Below are positions 1 to 13,116 of a stretch of DNA of 64,000 nt, piece by piece. Within the stretch, counting starts at the first letter, position 1. Each line of letters begins with the position of its first letter. Below the pieces are notes generated by a model. It saw nothing but the letters and a program-made list of their open reading frames with translations. It was not told the DNA's origin and made no database searches. This stretch comes from Ruegeria atlantica. GTDB lineage: Bacteria > Pseudomonadota > Alphaproteobacteria > Rhodobacterales > Rhodobacteraceae. A program made the position numbers and the translations under genes. Location: contig NZ_CYPU01000007.1 of the NCBI RefSeq assembly GCF_001458195.1, positions 102,040 to 166,039 on the forward strand, read 5' to 3'.

Positions 1-615
1 GGGTCACAAACCGCCCCGACACAGGTAAAAAAGAAACCGAACCTAGCTGTTCTGTTTGCCGGTTCATTCTTAATCTGCATGGGACTATATGTTATCAAGG
101 ACCTAAACGAAGAATACGAAGTGCTTCGCGATAGCAATGGCCTAGGGTTCATAACTGCGTTTGCTCTGAGTGGCGCGGTTTTTCTTCTAGCGGGTTGCTT
201 CATCCTCTTTCGCGCTTTTTCGAGCAAACGAAGTTCCGGCAATGGCACTGCGCTTCAAAGTTCAGAGAACGGTGAACCCCAAATCCTAAGAGCATCGGGC
301 AAGGCGCAGACACTAAGCTCGGTTTTCGGCCTCATACTCGGTGTTGGTGCATGCGTTTGCTTTTTATCAGGTGTGATGGCTACAAGAGTTGCAACTGAGA
401 CCGCGTTTGAGGTCTTTCAGAGTGCTTTAGTGGTTTCGATTTCTTTGCTTGTTTCGTCGATACTCATCGGACTCGTTGGCGTACTTCTGCGTGGATATGC
501 GCTTGGCCGAGTTCCGGTGTATTTTGCAATCGGCTCTTTGGCGACCTTTTCGATAGTCCTTTTTACAGGATTGCCTGCGCAGTTAATGGAATACTTCATT
601 TCCGCTTTGCAGTAA
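1..615 (+). CDS. hypothetical multi-pass membrane protein (5' partial)
   Basis: The frame is open to the left edge. A hydrophobic segment (NLAVLFAGSFLICMGLYVI) begins before the first in-frame ATG at 79, so the true N-terminus probably lies outside the window. About five membrane segments can be seen, with a short Ser/Gly-rich cytoplasmic or periplasmic stretch after the second. No family is recognised. It converges with the lectin-domain gene ending at 665. The product may sit in the inner membrane; its function is unknown. Confidence 0.6.
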   Translation, partial: GSQTAPTQVKKKPNLAVLFAGSFLICMGLYVIKDLNEEYEVLRDSNGLGFITAFALSGAVFLLAGCFILFRAFSSKRSSGNGTALQSSENGEPQILRASGKAQTLSSVFGLILGVGACVCFLSGVMATRVATETAFEVFQSALVVSISLLVSSILIGLVGVLLRGYALGRVPVYFAIGSLATFSIVLFTGLPAQLMEYFISALQ

Positions 616-664
616 CTACGAGCGAAAGGAAACAGAGGTGTTGCAATATGATTGACCCTCTGTA

Positions 665-1015
665 TTAGGAGATATCCCAATCATCGTCATGAGCCACCTC
701 TCCGATGGCGGTCCAGGCCACCCGTATTCGTGCGATTCGTGTGTCTGACCATGTTCGGAACACAGCGCTGAAGCCCTCGGACGTAATATCTTCGGCGGTA
801 ACTTCGGCGCGCAGGGCGGAAGATGTATCTACATCCCACAAGGACACGCCAACCTGAACAATCGGAACTGATCGGAACGCCTGACTGAACGTCACGACTG
901 ACCGGCGCTGGCGCGGCCCTTCGCCCGTCCACATCTCGCCGCCATCTGCGAACTCGGAAAAAATGACTGCCTCGCCTTGGTCGATTCCAATCGGGTGGGA
1001 TTTAAACGTCTTCAT
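665..1015 (-). CDS. H-type lectin domain protein
   Basis: A 116-residue protein made up almost wholly of one H-type lectin-like domain. The visible pattern is an aromatic/hydrophobic strand (VTFSQAFRSVPIVQVGVSLWDVD), then VTAEDITSEGF and a Trp-rich end (TWSDTRIARIRVAWTAIG), which matches the repeat of snail agglutinin-type H-lectins. There is no signal peptide. Bacterial homologs are thought to bind carbohydrate, but the ligand here is unknown. It lies between the atp terminator and a convergent membrane protein and appears to be a single-gene unit. The family call is by pattern only. Confidence 0.65.
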   Translation of the reverse strand: MKTFKSHPIGIDQGEAVIFSEFADGGEMWTGEGPRQRRSVVTFSQAFRSVPIVQVGVSLWDVDTSSALRAEVTAEDITSEGFSAVFRTWSDTRIARIRVAWTAIGEVAHDDDWDIS

Positions 1016-1074
1016 TCATTCAACTTTATTTATAAACCCCCGGAGGTTAACCCGGTACTTCACTAAAACTCCAC

Positions 1075-1105
1075 AAAAAAACGGCCCCGATTCAACGGGA
1101 CCGTT
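1075..1105 (-). terminator. intrinsic terminator of the atp operon
   Basis: On the minus strand, a 10-bp stem (AACGGTCCCG pairing with CGGGGCCGTT, one wobble) is followed directly by a run of seven T. It lies 25 bases past the atpC stop, where the five-gene atp transcript should end. Confidence 0.85.
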
Positions 1106-1130
1106 CTAAGTCAATTGAACGCCGATGGGC

Positions 1131-1541
1131 TCACAGGCTCATATGCGTTCCAAGGGCTTCCATATCGGCCAGCAGTTTGGCAGCGTCATCGACAATTGTC
1201 TGATCATCGCCTGCCTTGGCTGCTTCGTGCGAAGCACGCGCCTCGGCGACCAGATCGTCCAGATGCGACCGGGTCACTTCGGCGACCGGAATGGCTTTTT
1301 CGGCCAGAACCGACAGGCCATCGCCATTGATCTGAGCAAACCCGCCGGTGACCAGATATTCACTGGACCCCTCGGGTGCCTCGACCTTCAGGATGCCCGG
1401 GCGCAGCGTCGTGATGGTGGGGGCATGGTCAGGCATCGCCGTCATGTCCCCGTCCGCGCCGGGAAGCTGGACCGCGGTCGCGCTGAGCGAAGCAAGGCTC
1501 CGCTCGGGGCTGACGAGGTCAAATTGCATCGTGTTTGCCAT
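1131..1541 (-). CDS. atpC: ATP synthase F1 subunit epsilon
   Basis: The 136-residue epsilon subunit of F1 forms part of the central rotor stalk and can inhibit ATP hydrolysis. The N-terminal beta-sandwich is recognisable ([14 protein letters not shown], then [19 protein letters not shown] and [21 protein letters not shown]), followed by a shortened helical C-terminal part. It starts 12 bases after atpD and is the last gene of atpHAGDC. Confidence 0.96.
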   Translation of the reverse strand: MANTMQFDLVSPERSLASLSATAVQLPGADGDMTAMPDHAPTITTLRPGILKVEAPEGSSEYLVTGGFAQINGDGLSVLAEKAIPVAEVTRSHLDDLVAEARASHEAAKAGDDQTIVDDAAKLLADMEALGTHMSL

Positions 1542-1553
1542 CAGGTGTGCTCC

Positions 1554-3874
<2,321 letters not shown>

Positions 3875-3889
3875 GTGCCCGCCTCTCCC

Positions 3890-5428
3890 TTAAGCGAAGG
3901 TTGCGGCGTATTCGTCCAGCGCAGCCTTGATCTTGTCGGAAGCGTCGCCCTTGATCTTGGGATCTTCGTCGGTGATCCACTGAAGCAGGTCGGCGTGCTT
4001 GCCGCGCAGGTGCGCCAGCAGGCCAGCTTCGTAACGGCCAACATCGGAAACGTCGATCTTGTCGAGGTAACCGTTGGTGCCGGCGAAGATGACACAGACG
4101 ATTTCAGCGTTGGTCAGCGGCGAGTACTGCGGCTGCTTCATCAGCTCGGTCAGACGCGCACCACGGTTCAGCAGCTGCTGGGTCGCGGCGTCAAGGTCGG
4201 AACCAAACTGCGCAAACGCAGCCATTTCGCGGTACTGAGCCAGTTCCAGCTTAACCGGACCGGCAACCGACTTCATCGAGTTGGTCTGAGCCGAAGAGCC
4301 CACACGCGAAACCGACAGACCGGTGTTCACAGCAGGACGGATGCCCTGATAGAACAGTTCGGTTTCCAGGAAGATCTGGCCGTCGGTGATCGAGATCACG
4401 TTGGTCGGAATAAACGCCGAAACGTCACCACCTTGCGTTTCGATAACCGGCAGAGCGGTCAGCGAGCCAGCACCGAAGTCTTCGTTCAGCTTCGCCGAAC
4501 GCTCCAGCAGGCGGGAGTGGAGATAGAAAACGTCGCCAGGATAGGCTTCACGTCCGGGCGGACGACGCAGCAGCAGCGACATCTGACGATAGGACACAGC
4601 CTGTTTCGACAGGTCATCATAGATGATCAGTGCGTGGCGGCCATTGTCGCGGAAGAATTCGGCCATTGCGGTCGCGGCATAGGGTGCCAGGAACTGCATC
4701 GGCGCCGGGTCGGACGCGGTTGCGGCCACAACGATCGAGTAGTCAATCGCGCCGGACTCTTCCAGTTTCTTCACCAGCTGCGCAACGGTCGAACGCTTTT
4801 GGCCGATCGCGACGTAAACGCAGTACAGCTTCTTCGACTCGTCGTCGCCTGCTGCATCGTTGTAGGTTTTCTGGTTCAGGATCGCGTCCAGAGCAACGGC
4901 AGTTTTACCGGTCTGGCGGTCACCAATGATCAGCTCACGCTGGCCACGACCAATCGGGATCATCGCGTCAACCGATTTCAGGCCGGTTGCCATCGGTTCA
5001 TGAACCGATTTACGCGGGATGATGCCCGGTGCTTTGACGTCAGCAACGCCACGCTCGGTGGATTCGATGGGGCCTTTGCCGTCCAGCGGGTTGCCTAGAC
5101 CGTCAACAACACGACCCAGCAGACCGTTACCAATCGGAACGTCCACGATCGAGTTGGTGCGCTTGACGATGTCACCTTCTTTGATGTCACGGTCGGAACC
5201 GAAGATAACAACACCAACGTTGTCGCTTTCCAGGTTCAGCGCCATGCCCATGATGCCACCGGGGAATTCGACCATCTCACCCGCTTGCACATTGTCCAGA
5301 CCGTATACGCGGGCAATCCCGTCACCGACGCTCAGCACGCGACCGATTTCGGCCACTTCGGCTTCCTGACCAAAATTCTCGATCTGGTCCTTCAGGATTG
5401 CAGAAATCTCTGCAGCTTGGATTCCCAT
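3890..5428 (-). CDS. atpA: ATP synthase F1 subunit alpha
   Basis: The 512-residue non-catalytic nucleotide-binding subunit of F1. The P-loop GDRQTGKT is at residues 169-176. Other family signatures are [19 protein letters not shown] and [17 protein letters not shown]. Its ATG follows the atpH stop codon with no intervening base, so the two genes are probably translationally coupled. Confidence 0.98.
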   Translation of the reverse strand: MGIQAAEISAILKDQIENFGQEAEVAEIGRVLSVGDGIARVYGLDNVQAGEMVEFPGGIMGMALNLESDNVGVVIFGSDRDIKEGDIVKRTNSIVDVPIGNGLLGRVVDGLGNPLDGKGPIESTERGVADVKAPGIIPRKSVHEPMATGLKSVDAMIPIGRGQRELIIGDRQTGKTAVALDAILNQKTYNDAAGDDESKKLYCVYVAIGQKRSTVAQLVKKLEESGAIDYSIVVAATASDPAPMQFLAPYAATAMAEFFRDNGRHALIIYDDLSKQAVSYRQMSLLLRRPPGREAYPGDVFYLHSRLLERSAKLNEDFGAGSLTALPVIETQGGDVSAFIPTNVISITDGQIFLETELFYQGIRPAVNTGLSVSRVGSSAQTNSMKSVAGPVKLELAQYREMAAFAQFGSDLDAATQQLLNRGARLTELMKQPQYSPLTNAEIVCVIFAGTNGYLDKIDVSDVGRYEAGLLAHLRGKHADLLQWITDEDPKIKGDASDKIKAALDEYAATFA

Positions 5429-5995
5429 TTATCCGACCTCTTTCATTGCATTCTGTAGGGAGTTGAGCTTCGAACGGATCGAGCTATCGATCATCTTCGA
5501 GCCCACTTTAACGACAAGACCGCCAATGAGGCTTTCATCAACGGTCGCATTTATTGTCACGGTCTTGCCCACACGCTCGGACAGCGTCTTGGACAGTTTT
5601 TCCAGTTGTGTCTTGGTCAGCGCCTTGGCCGACGCGACATCGGCGGTCACTTCGCCACGTTCGTCCGCCAGCATGTCGCGCAGAACCTGCACCAACTCGG
5701 GAACGACGAACAGACGGCGCTTCTGTGCCATCAGAGCCAGCGTGTTACGCATGATGGCGTGCAGACCCATTTTGTCAGCGATTGCGGTAATGGCGCCTTC
5801 TTGTTCGGCACGCGAAACCAGAGGCGATGCGATCAGGTCGCGCAGTTCGGCGCTTTCGCCCAATGCTGCTGCCAGATCGTTGATTCCGGTTTCCAGACCT
5901 GCGAGGTCATTATTCTCTTTGGCGATCTCAAAGATCGCGGTGGCATAGCGCTTGGCAATGCCTGTGGAAATCGAAGCTGGTTCGGACACGTCCAC
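5429..5995 (-). CDS. atpH: ATP synthase F1 subunit delta
   Basis: The 188-residue peripheral-stalk subunit (OSCP family) links F1 to the b subunits of F0. The N-terminal helical domain (GIAKRYATAIFEIAKENNDL) and the C-terminal signature DESLIGGLVVKVGSKMIDSS are clear. It is the first gene of the atp operon. F0 genes are not adjacent, as is usual in alphaproteobacteria, where the F0 genes sit in a separate cluster. Confidence 0.96.
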   Translation of the reverse strand: MDVSEPASISTGIAKRYATAIFEIAKENNDLAGLETGINDLAAALGESAELRDLIASPLVSRAEQEGAITAIADKMGLHAIMRNTLALMAQKRRLFVVPELVQVLRDMLADERGEVTADVASAKALTKTQLEKLSKTLSERVGKTVTINATVDESLIGGLVVKVGSKMIDSSIRSKLNSLQNAMKEVG

Positions 5996-6300
5996 CCTTC
6001 CGATATTTTGGGCCCCGAATTCGCGTTGCGGCAGCTACCCCGGGGGCGTGAAGAAACCCCGGCCAGACGGTCGGGGATCAAAATCACCGGGGATGTAGCA
6101 GAGCCGAACCCAGCTAGCAATACATTATCACGGCAACAGGTTTATCCACAAAGTGTTCAATTTCAATAACTTAAGGGGGGTGCGACCCTTTTATCCGGCT
6201 GAAACAGACGAAAAATGTTACGAAAGTGTAGGTTTTTGCGATTCCTGTGTACTTTTTCCCTCAATTTTTGCGAATTGAAGAGGGGAAATGACCGGGCTGC
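5996..6300. other. intergenic region upstream of atpH with a DnaA-box match
   Basis: No gene was found in these 305 bases. They should carry the atp operon promoter, but no convincing -35/-10 pair stands out. A perfect DnaA-box match (TTATCCACA) is at 6142-6150. The left part is AT-rich around 6205-6290. Confidence 0.5.
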
Positions 6301-7035
6301 TCAGGCTGGCTTCAGAAGGCCATCAAGCGCCTTTATCGGACGACGTTCGGCATCCTTTGCAACACTGCCGCTGGGCGGTCGGATGTGTTTTGTCACCTCA
6401 ACCATAAGCACTCCGCCTGCCATGACTGTTGGCAGCCTTTGGCCAGTCTTTTCGATCAGGCTCGCCGACTTCAGCCAGAAACGACGGAATGACGGCGGCA
6501 GATACAGAGCCGAGCAATGACTTTCCGGGATGAAGTGATGCGCCTTGAGCTGACTTTCCAGCTGCGAGGCTGTGTACGGCCGACCAAAGCCAAACGGGGT
6601 CTTATCCGTCCGCGACCACAAACCAGCCCGGTTGGGCACAACAAAGAAAGCGCGCCCCCCTGGCCCCAACACGCGCCAGCACTCATTCAGCAATTGGCTG
6701 GGCCGCTGCGAGGTTTCAAGCCCGTGCATCACAATCAGCTTGTCGACATGACCTGTTTCAATCGGCCACAGGGTTTCTTCGGTCAGAACCGACACATTGG
6801 GCATTCCGGCGGGCCAGGGCATGACGCCTTGCGGGCCTGGCATCAAACCGATCACGCGGCGGGCGTCCGCAAGATAAGGACGCAGCAATGGAACCGCGAA
6901 GCCGAATCCTGCAACCGTTTGCCCCATGGCCTCGGGCCATTGCTCGATCAGTCGCCCACGGATCGCCGCCTGCGCGGCACGACCCAGAGTGCTGCGATAG
7001 TAGAAGTTCCTCAAATCCTGCACATCAAGATGCAT
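6301..7035 (-). CDS. class I SAM-dependent methyltransferase
   Basis: A 244-residue putative methyltransferase of the Methyltransf_11 type. The segment [20 protein letters not shown], then [19 protein letters not shown], is the post-motif II/III pattern of this family; the N-terminal glycine loop is weaker ([15 protein letters not shown]). The ATG at 7035 is chosen because the upstream in-frame starts would run into gloB; homologs are expected to begin close to [18 protein letters not shown]. It is divergent from gloB, 61 bases apart. The substrate is unknown. Confidence 0.8.
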   Translation of the reverse strand: MHLDVQDLRNFYYRSTLGRAAQAAIRGRLIEQWPEAMGQTVAGFGFAVPLLRPYLADARRVIGLMPGPQGVMPWPAGMPNVSVLTEETLWPIETGHVDKLIVMHGLETSQRPSQLLNECWRVLGPGGRAFFVVPNRAGLWSRTDKTPFGFGRPYTASQLESQLKAHHFIPESHCSALYLPPSFRRFWLKSASLIEKTGQRLPTVMAGGVLMVEVTKHIRPPSGSVAKDAERRPIKALDGLLKPA

Positions 7036-7096
7036 TGCAGACACCCGGTCAATCGGCTTAGCTGGGCGCAGTCTAGCAACGAAAGGGCAAAAGGCC

Positions 7097-7864
7097 ATGC
7101 CTCTTGAGGTCGTTACCATCCCATGTCTCAGCGACAATTACGCATTTCTGGCGCATGACGCCGCAAGCGGCAATACCGCGCTGGTCGACGCGCCCGAAGC
7201 CGGACCCATTCTGGCCGAATTGGACAAGCGCGGCTGGACATTATCCCATGTTCTTCTAACCCATCACCATTGGGACCATGTGGATGGCCTGTCTGCCATT
7301 TTGGAAAGACATCCGGCCAAAGTTGTTGGCGCGGCCGCCGATGCGCACCGCCTGCCCCCGCTGGATCAGCAGGTCAGTGACGGTGATACGTTTGAATTCG
7401 GAAGCGAACAGATTCGGGTGCTGGATGTGTCCGGCCATACTGTTGGCCATGTCGCCTATTACATGCCGGAGAGCGCAGTTGTTTTCACTGCAGACAGCCT
7501 CATGGCATTGGGGTGCGGGCGCTTGTTCGAAGGCACGGCGCCACAGATGTGGGCCTCTCTCAGCAAGTTGGCCGCCCTTCCCGATGAGACAATCGTATGC
7601 TCTGGCCACGAATACACGCAATCAAACGCAAAATTCGCGTTAACCGTCGATCCAACCAATGCTGCGCTGCAAAAACGCGCTGATGATATCGACCGCGCGC
7701 GCGCTGCCGGAGAACCCACGGTTCCTTCGACGATGGCGCTGGAAAAGGCCACAAACCCGTTCTTGCGGGCCGCTGACCCGGCGATTCAGGCGCATTTGGG
7801 TATGCAAAATTCGGACACCCCAGAAGTTTTTGCTGAAATTCGGACTAGAAAAGACAGCTTCTAG
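7097..7864 (+). CDS. gloB: hydroxyacylglutathione hydrolase (glyoxalase II)
   Basis: The 255-residue enzyme hydrolyses S-lactoylglutathione to D-lactate and glutathione, the second step of methylglyoxal detoxification in the cytosol. The metallo-beta-lactamase metal motif THHHWDHV is at residues 55-62. Further metal ligands lie in [11 protein letters not shown] and [10 protein letters not shown]. The C-terminal substrate-binding region ([16 protein letters not shown]) is typical of GloB. ChaC and gamma-glutamyltransferase elsewhere in the window also act on glutathione, but they are not linked to it in an operon. Confidence 0.95.
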   Translation: MPLEVVTIPCLSDNYAFLAHDAASGNTALVDAPEAGPILAELDKRGWTLSHVLLTHHHWDHVDGLSAILERHPAKVVGAAADAHRLPPLDQQVSDGDTFEFGSEQIRVLDVSGHTVGHVAYYMPESAVVFTADSLMALGCGRLFEGTAPQMWASLSKLAALPDETIVCSGHEYTQSNAKFALTVDPTNAALQKRADDIDRARAAGEPTVPSTMALEKATNPFLRAADPAIQAHLGMQNSDTPEVFAEIRTRKDSF

Positions 7865-8036
7865 TACCCAAATTGCCTTCCTCACGGCCACGGTCACGTG
7901 AAATGTGACTGTCAAGAGCAAGAAAACCCTTGAAGCCGGGCCACGATCAACCAAACTCTAATAGTATGAGGACATGGTTGGGATGGGGTTCCGGCCGAAG
8001 CCTGCCCCTTTCGACCCAAGACAGAGGAGCACCCGC

Positions 8037-10361
8037 GTGCCTTCATTCTCGAGCACATTAGAACAAGCCATCCACGCGGCCTTGGCGGCTGCGAATGAAC
8101 GGCGTCACGAATTTGCCACGCTAGAGCATCTGCTTCTGGCGTTACTGGAAGAACCTGACGCCATCCGCGTCATGAAAGCCTGCAGCGTCGATCTGGAAGA
8201 ACTGCGCAGCACTCTGGTCGAATTCATTGACGAAGATCTATCCAATCTGGTCACGGATATCGACGGTTCCGAGGCCGTGCCAACGGCCGCTTTCCAGCGC
8301 GTCATACAACGCGCGGCGATCCACGTCCAAAGTTCGGGCCGGACCGAAGTGACCGGCGCAAACGTTCTGGTCGCCATCTTTGCCGAACGTGAAAGCAATG
8401 CAGCCTATTTCCTGCAAGAGCAGGACATGACGCGCTACGACGCGGTAAACTTCATTGCGCACGGCGTGGCCAAAGACCCTGCCTACGGCGAAAACCGCTC
8501 GGTTTCGGGCGCGGATCAAGTCGAGGAAGAGGCTCAGCCTGGCGTCACCGAAGGCGAGCAAAAGGAAAGCGCGCTTGGGAAATACTGCATCGACCTGAAC
8601 GCTAAATCGCGCGCGGGCGATGTCGACCCGTTGATCGGTCGAGCTGATGAGGTTGAGCGTTGTATTCAGGTCCTGTGCCGCCGCCGCAAGAACAACCCGC
8701 TGCTGGTAGGTGATCCCGGCGTGGGCAAGACCGCCATCGCCGAAGGCCTGGCACGCAAAATTGTTGGCGGCGAAGCGCCAGATGTGCTGTCCGAGACCAC
8801 CATCTATTCTCTCGACATGGGTGCTCTGCTGGCAGGTACCCGCTATCGCGGCGACTTCGAGGAACGCCTGAAGGCGGTTGTGACCGAGTTGGAGGACCAC
8901 CCCGACGCGGTGCTGTTCATTGATGAAATTCACACCGTGATCGGTGCCGGTGCCACCTCGGGTGGCGCGATGGATGCGTCGAACCTGCTGAAACCTGCCC
9001 TGCAGGGCGGCAAATTGCGCACCATGGGCTCGACCACGTACAAGGAATTCCGTCAGCATTTTGAAAGAGACCGCGCGCTGAGCCGCCGGTTCCAGAAGAT
9101 CGACGTGAGCGAGCCTTCGGTCGAAGACAGCGTGAAAATCCTGCGCGGTCTGAAACCCTATTTCGAAGAGCATCATGAGATCAAATATACCGCCGATGCC
9201 ATTAAGACCGCGGTGGAACTGTCGGCCCGCTATATCAACGACCGTAAACTGCCCGATAAAGCCATCGATGTAATCGATGAGGCCGGTGCGGCGCAGCATC
9301 TGGTGGCTGAGAGCAAACGGCGCAAGACCATCGGGGTCAAGGAAATCGAGGCGGTCGTCGCCAAGATCGCCCGCATTCCACCCAAGAACGTCACCAAAGA
9401 CGATGCTGAGGTGCTGAAAGACCTCGAGGCCTCGTTGAAACGTGTCGTATTCGGCCAGGATCTCGCAATCGAGGCGCTGTCGAGCGCAATCAAACTGGCG
9501 CGTGCCGGTCTGCGTGAACCTGAAAAGCCCATCGGCAACTATCTGTTCGCCGGCCCGACCGGTGTGGGTAAGACCGAAGTTGCGAAACAGCTGGCGGATA
9601 CGCTGGGTGTAGAACTGCTGCGCTTTGACATGTCAGAGTACATGGAGAAGCACGCCGTCAGCCGTCTGATCGGCGCGCCTCCGGGCTATGTAGGCTTTGA
9701 TCAGGGTGGTCTGCTGACCGACGGCGTCGACCAGCATCCGCATTGCGTGCTGCTGCTGGATGAGATTGAAAAGGCCCATCCGGACGTGTTCAACATCCTG
9801 TTGCAGGTGATGGACCACGGTGAGTTGACCGATCACAACGGACGTACGGTGAACTTCCGCAACGTGGTGCTGATCATGACCTCTAACGCGGGTGCACAGG
9901 AACAGGCCAAGGCTGCCATCGGCTTTGCCCGTGACCGTCGCGAGGGCGAGGATACGGCCGCAATCGAACGTATGTTCACGCCGGAATTCCGCAACCGCCT
10001 GGACGCTGTGATCTCCTTCGCGCCACTGCCGAAAGAGGTCATCCTGCAGGTGGTCGAGAAGTTCGTTCTGCAGCTTGAAGCGCAATTGCTGGATCGCAAT
10101 GTGACCATCGATCTGACCCCCAAAGCTGCCGCGTGGCTGGCGGACAAAGGGTATGATGACAAGATGGGTGCTCGCCCACTGGGTCGTGTTATTCAAGAAC
10201 ACATCAAGAAACCACTGGCTGAAGAGTTGCTGTTCGGCAAGCTGGCCAAGGGTGGTGTGGTCCGCGTGTCCGTCAAAAAGGGCGATTTGAACCTGGAAAT
10301 TCTTGGCCCCGATCAGCCAAGAATTCCGGGCGACAAACCTCCGCTTTTGACCGCGGATTAA
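8037..10361 (+). CDS. clpA: ATP-dependent Clp protease ATP-binding subunit ClpA
   Basis: The 774-residue AAA+ unfoldase feeds substrates to ClpP. It has an N-terminal double Clp-N domain (about 1-145), a first AAA module with Walker A GDPGVGKT near residue 226, and a second with GPTGVGKT near 506, then the ClpB-type D2-small domain. An in-frame ATG lies upstream at 7974, but the GTG at 8037 is preferred: it has AGAGGAG eight bases before it, and the protein then begins [20 protein letters not shown], as ClpA proteins do. The adaptor gene clpS is not next to it. Confidence 0.95.
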   Translation: MPSFSSTLEQAIHAALAAANERRHEFATLEHLLLALLEEPDAIRVMKACSVDLEELRSTLVEFIDEDLSNLVTDIDGSEAVPTAAFQRVIQRAAIHVQSSGRTEVTGANVLVAIFAERESNAAYFLQEQDMTRYDAVNFIAHGVAKDPAYGENRSVSGADQVEEEAQPGVTEGEQKESALGKYCIDLNAKSRAGDVDPLIGRADEVERCIQVLCRRRKNNPLLVGDPGVGKTAIAEGLARKIVGGEAPDVLSETTIYSLDMGALLAGTRYRGDFEERLKAVVTELEDHPDAVLFIDEIHTVIGAGATSGGAMDASNLLKPALQGGKLRTMGSTTYKEFRQHFERDRALSRRFQKIDVSEPSVEDSVKILRGLKPYFEEHHEIKYTADAIKTAVELSARYINDRKLPDKAIDVIDEAGAAQHLVAESKRRKTIGVKEIEAVVAKIARIPPKNVTKDDAEVLKDLEASLKRVVFGQDLAIEALSSAIKLARAGLREPEKPIGNYLFAGPTGVGKTEVAKQLADTLGVELLRFDMSEYMEKHAVSRLIGAPPGYVGFDQGGLLTDGVDQHPHCVLLLDEIEKAHPDVFNILLQVMDHGELTDHNGRTVNFRNVVLIMTSNAGAQEQAKAAIGFARDRREGEDTAAIERMFTPEFRNRLDAVISFAPLPKEVILQVVEKFVLQLEAQLLDRNVTIDLTPKAAAWLADKGYDDKMGARPLGRVIQEHIKKPLAEELLFGKLAKGGVVRVSVKKGDLNLEILGPDQPRIPGDKPPLLTAD

Positions 10362-10386
10362 GACGCCGCATTCGCCTAACAAGTCT

Positions 10387-10417
10387 AATCGCCCGGTTGT
10401 TCAGCAGCCGGGCGATT
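10387..10417 (+). terminator. terminator after clpA
   Basis: A perfect 10-bp stem (AATCGCCCGG and CCGGGCGATT) with an 11-base loop is followed by TCGTTTC, a moderate T-rich tail. It lies 26 bases after the clpA stop. Confidence 0.75.
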
Positions 10418-10499
10418 TCGTTTCGGCCACAAACTTTTTCGACGGAACAGCCAAACCCGCGCGTTTCATTATCACTGATAAATTGCAAAGGGGAATTTG

Positions 10500-11387
10500 A
10501 TGACCAAAACCGTCGCCGTTTGGAGCGTAGCATTCGCCCTTTCTGCCGTTGCCGCCATAGCAACTGCCCAGCACAGATTTCGATATCACGACGAGACAGA
10601 AACGCAGCCACTGCGCCTGCAGCCCGCAACGATTGATCCGGGGCACAGCCACTCTGAAACCTCTGAGACCCGCAAAAATATACACGTCTCGGCCAACGGG
10701 ATCCCCGATCACCTTGTCGGGCGCTTTCCGAACCAAGGCAACCCGCACAGCATTTCCGAGCAGCGCGTCAACTTGAAAGTACCGACGAACCCGAAATCCA
10801 ATCGATCCACCACCCCGCTTGAAATGGGATGGAACTTTGGAGTGTCTCTGAACGGCGTCGTGTTCGACCCGTTGGCCGCTGAGTTCTGGCAGGGCAATCC
10901 CCGCTCAGGCTGGTCCTACAATGCGCTTGGGGGCGCGGTCACTTTGGGGTTCGACGAAAACTATGCCCATGTGCAACCCAATGGAAAATACCATTATCAC
11001 GGCATCCCCACGGGCTTTATTGAGTTGCTGAACTATACACCCAACCGACATTCACCGCTGATCGGATACGCGGCAGACGGCTTCCCGATTTACGCAATGA
11101 CCGGCGTTTTGGATGGGAAAGTGACGCAAATGAAGTCGTCGTACAGATTGAAAAGCGGCAACCGCCCTGGAGGAAGCGCACCCGACGGAAAGCATGATAG
11201 CACGTTTAATGAGGACTACGCTTATGTAGCAGGCGCCGGAAATCTGGATGAATGCAACGGAGCCTTTACGATTTCGCCTGAATATCCATCTGGAACGTAT
11301 GCCTATTTCCTGACTGAAAGTTACCCGGTCGTCCCGCGCTGCTTTGCGGGTAAGCCAGATAACAGCTTTCGGTTTGGTCGTCGCTGA
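10500..11387 (+). CDS. secreted YHYH domain protein
   Basis: A 295-residue exported protein of unknown function. The signal peptide is MTKTVAVWSVAFALSAVAAI followed by ATAQH. The YHYH-family core contains NGKYHYHGIPTGFIELL and later LIGYAADGFPIYAMTG. The C-terminal part has paired Cys (NLDECNGAF and VPRCFAGKP) that could form a disulfide. ATG at 10500 follows AAGGGG. The His-rich core suggests metal binding, but that is inference. It has its own unit between the clpA terminator and the convergent stator pair. Confidence 0.8.
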   Translation: MTKTVAVWSVAFALSAVAAIATAQHRFRYHDETETQPLRLQPATIDPGHSHSETSETRKNIHVSANGIPDHLVGRFPNQGNPHSISEQRVNLKVPTNPKSNRSTTPLEMGWNFGVSLNGVVFDPLAAEFWQGNPRSGWSYNALGGAVTLGFDENYAHVQPNGKYHYHGIPTGFIELLNYTPNRHSPLIGYAADGFPIYAMTGVLDGKVTQMKSSYRLKSGNRPGGSAPDGKHDSTFNEDYAYVAGAGNLDECNGAFTISPEYPSGTYAYFLTESYPVVPRCFAGKPDNSFRFGRR

Positions 11388-11412
11388 CCCGTACCCTTAA
11401 CGAGTGTCTCGG

Positions 11413-13113
11413 TTACCTTTCGGTGAGTTTCAGCTCGATCCGGCGGTTTTGTGCCCGGGCCTCCGGGCTGTCTGCCGGATTTACGGGCTGGAACTCACCA
11501 AATCCGTTTGCGGCCAACCGGCTCGGCGGGATGCCCAGCGCATCGACCATGTAGCGCACCACGGACAAGGCGCGGCCCTGACTAAGCTCCCAATTGTCGC
11601 GATAGCGCCCGGACCCGGCAAGTGGCACGTTATCGGTGTGACCATCGACGCGGATCACCCAGTTCAGGCCTTCGGGAATTTCAGCCGCCACGCTGCGCAG
11701 GATATTGGCCACTTTGGCGATGTCCTGCTGCCCGGCCGGTGACAAAACGGCCGAACCCGTGTCAAACAGGACCTCGGACGAGAATACAAAACGGTCGCCT
11801 TCGATCCGAACGCCCTCCTCATCCCCAAGCACGTCGCGCAGTCTTCCAAAGAACTCTGACCGATAGCGTTGCAGGTCTTCGGCCTGCGCGGCCAGTTCCT
11901 GATTTTGTCCAGACAGAGCTTCTGCCTCGGCTTCAAGCCGGACACGCTCAGCCTCTTCCAGCAGACGCCGGCGGCGTTCTTCCGAGGCCGCGCGGGCCAA
12001 AGCTGCGTTCAGGTCCTGACCCAGAGTCTGAATTCGAATGTCCGAAGCGGCGTTGCGTTCTTCATAGTCGTCCAACAACGCCTGCAACCCGCCAAGTTGT
12101 TGGCGCAGCGCCGCCATCTGTTGGTTCAACAACGCCGTTTCTCGCTGCGCTTTTGCGGAAATCATTTTCTCCGCCGAGATCGCTTCACGGGCCACAGCCA
12201 ATAGGTTTGCACGCTCTTCGGCTAATGATCGTTGCGATTGTGCCTCGGCCTGCGCCTCGGTCTGCGCAGCCAAAGCAGCTTGTAATTGCGCCTGCAACTC
12301 GTCTGCATCCAGCGCACCAAACTGGCGCTCAAGCTCGGCCCTGGCGGCTTGTGCTGCGGCAAGCAGAGTCAGTGTATCCTCAGCTTCTTTGCGCTGTGCT
12401 TCCAAGGCCAGTGTCATCGCCGTCAACTCGGCATCTGCATCCTGCAGTCGGTTACGCAGGTTCTCGGCAGCGGCAGCTTCGGCCAGCTTGGCGGCCTCTT
12501 CCGCGCTGATCTGTTCTTCCAGTTCACTGATCCGGGTGGATTGCGCCGCGTCGCTTTGTTCAAGATCCGCAACCAACGCCTCCAGCGCCTCGCGTTGGGC
12601 GGCTGCCAGCCGGGCGGCTTCGGCCTGTTCGTCGATTTCAGATCGGCTTTGCGCCAGCGCGAGGTTCAGCGCCTCTTGGTCCTCCAGCAACTTGGCGCGC
12701 TGGGATTCCAGTGTTGCAATGGCGCCGCGCGCCCGCTCCTGATCCGTCAGAAGTGCGGCGACCTGCGCCTCGAAATCCGTGATACGCGCCTGCGACAAGG
12801 CCAGGTCCACTTCGGCCCTCGCCAGCGTATCTTCGGTTTGCGACAGGGTCGTGTTCAACGCGCCAAGACGGGCCTCCAGACGGGTATTCTCACGCTCCTC
12901 CAATCCCAATGCCCCGGCCAGCGCTGCGACTTCATCCGACAGGGCGGTCAATTCGTCCTCTTGCCCGGAAATGGTTTCGCGCAAAACGAACTGCACCACC
13001 ATAAAGATGGTCAGAACGAAGGTCAGCACCATCAACAAACCGGTGATCGCGTCAACAAAACCCGGCCAAACCGAGCCCTGAAAACGCTGACCTGTGCGAC
13101 GGGACAGAGCCAT
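11413..13113 (-). CDS. MotB/OmpA-type stator subunit with long coiled coil
   Basis: A 566-residue inner-membrane protein. A short cytoplasmic N-terminus is followed by one membrane helix (about 18-45) with an acidic residue, D21 in PGFVDAITGLL, placed like the proton-carrying Asp of MotB. Residues about 48-410 form a near-continuous Ala/Glu/Gln-rich coiled coil. The C-terminus (about 430-566) is an OmpA-like peptidoglycan-binding domain (FDTGSAVLSPAGQ, VDGHTDNVPL, NRRIELKLTER). The gene begins three bases after the stop of the MotA/TolQ-like gene, so the two probably form one complex. The extreme coiled coil distinguishes it from flagellar MotB. Function unknown. Confidence 0.8.
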   Translation of the reverse strand: MALSRRTGQRFQGSVWPGFVDAITGLLMVLTFVLTIFMVVQFVLRETISGQEDELTALSDEVAALAGALGLEERENTRLEARLGALNTTLSQTEDTLARAEVDLALSQARITDFEAQVAALLTDQERARGAIATLESQRAKLLEDQEALNLALAQSRSEIDEQAEAARLAAAQREALEALVADLEQSDAAQSTRISELEEQISAEEAAKLAEAAAAENLRNRLQDADAELTAMTLALEAQRKEAEDTLTLLAAAQAARAELERQFGALDADELQAQLQAALAAQTEAQAEAQSQRSLAEERANLLAVAREAISAEKMISAKAQRETALLNQQMAALRQQLGGLQALLDDYEERNAASDIRIQTLGQDLNAALARAASEERRRRLLEEAERVRLEAEAEALSGQNQELAAQAEDLQRYRSEFFGRLRDVLGDEEGVRIEGDRFVFSSEVLFDTGSAVLSPAGQQDIAKVANILRSVAAEIPEGLNWVIRVDGHTDNVPLAGSGRYRDNWELSQGRALSVVRYMVDALGIPPSRLAANGFGEFQPVNPADSPEARAQNRRIELKLTER

Positions 13114-13116
13114 GGA

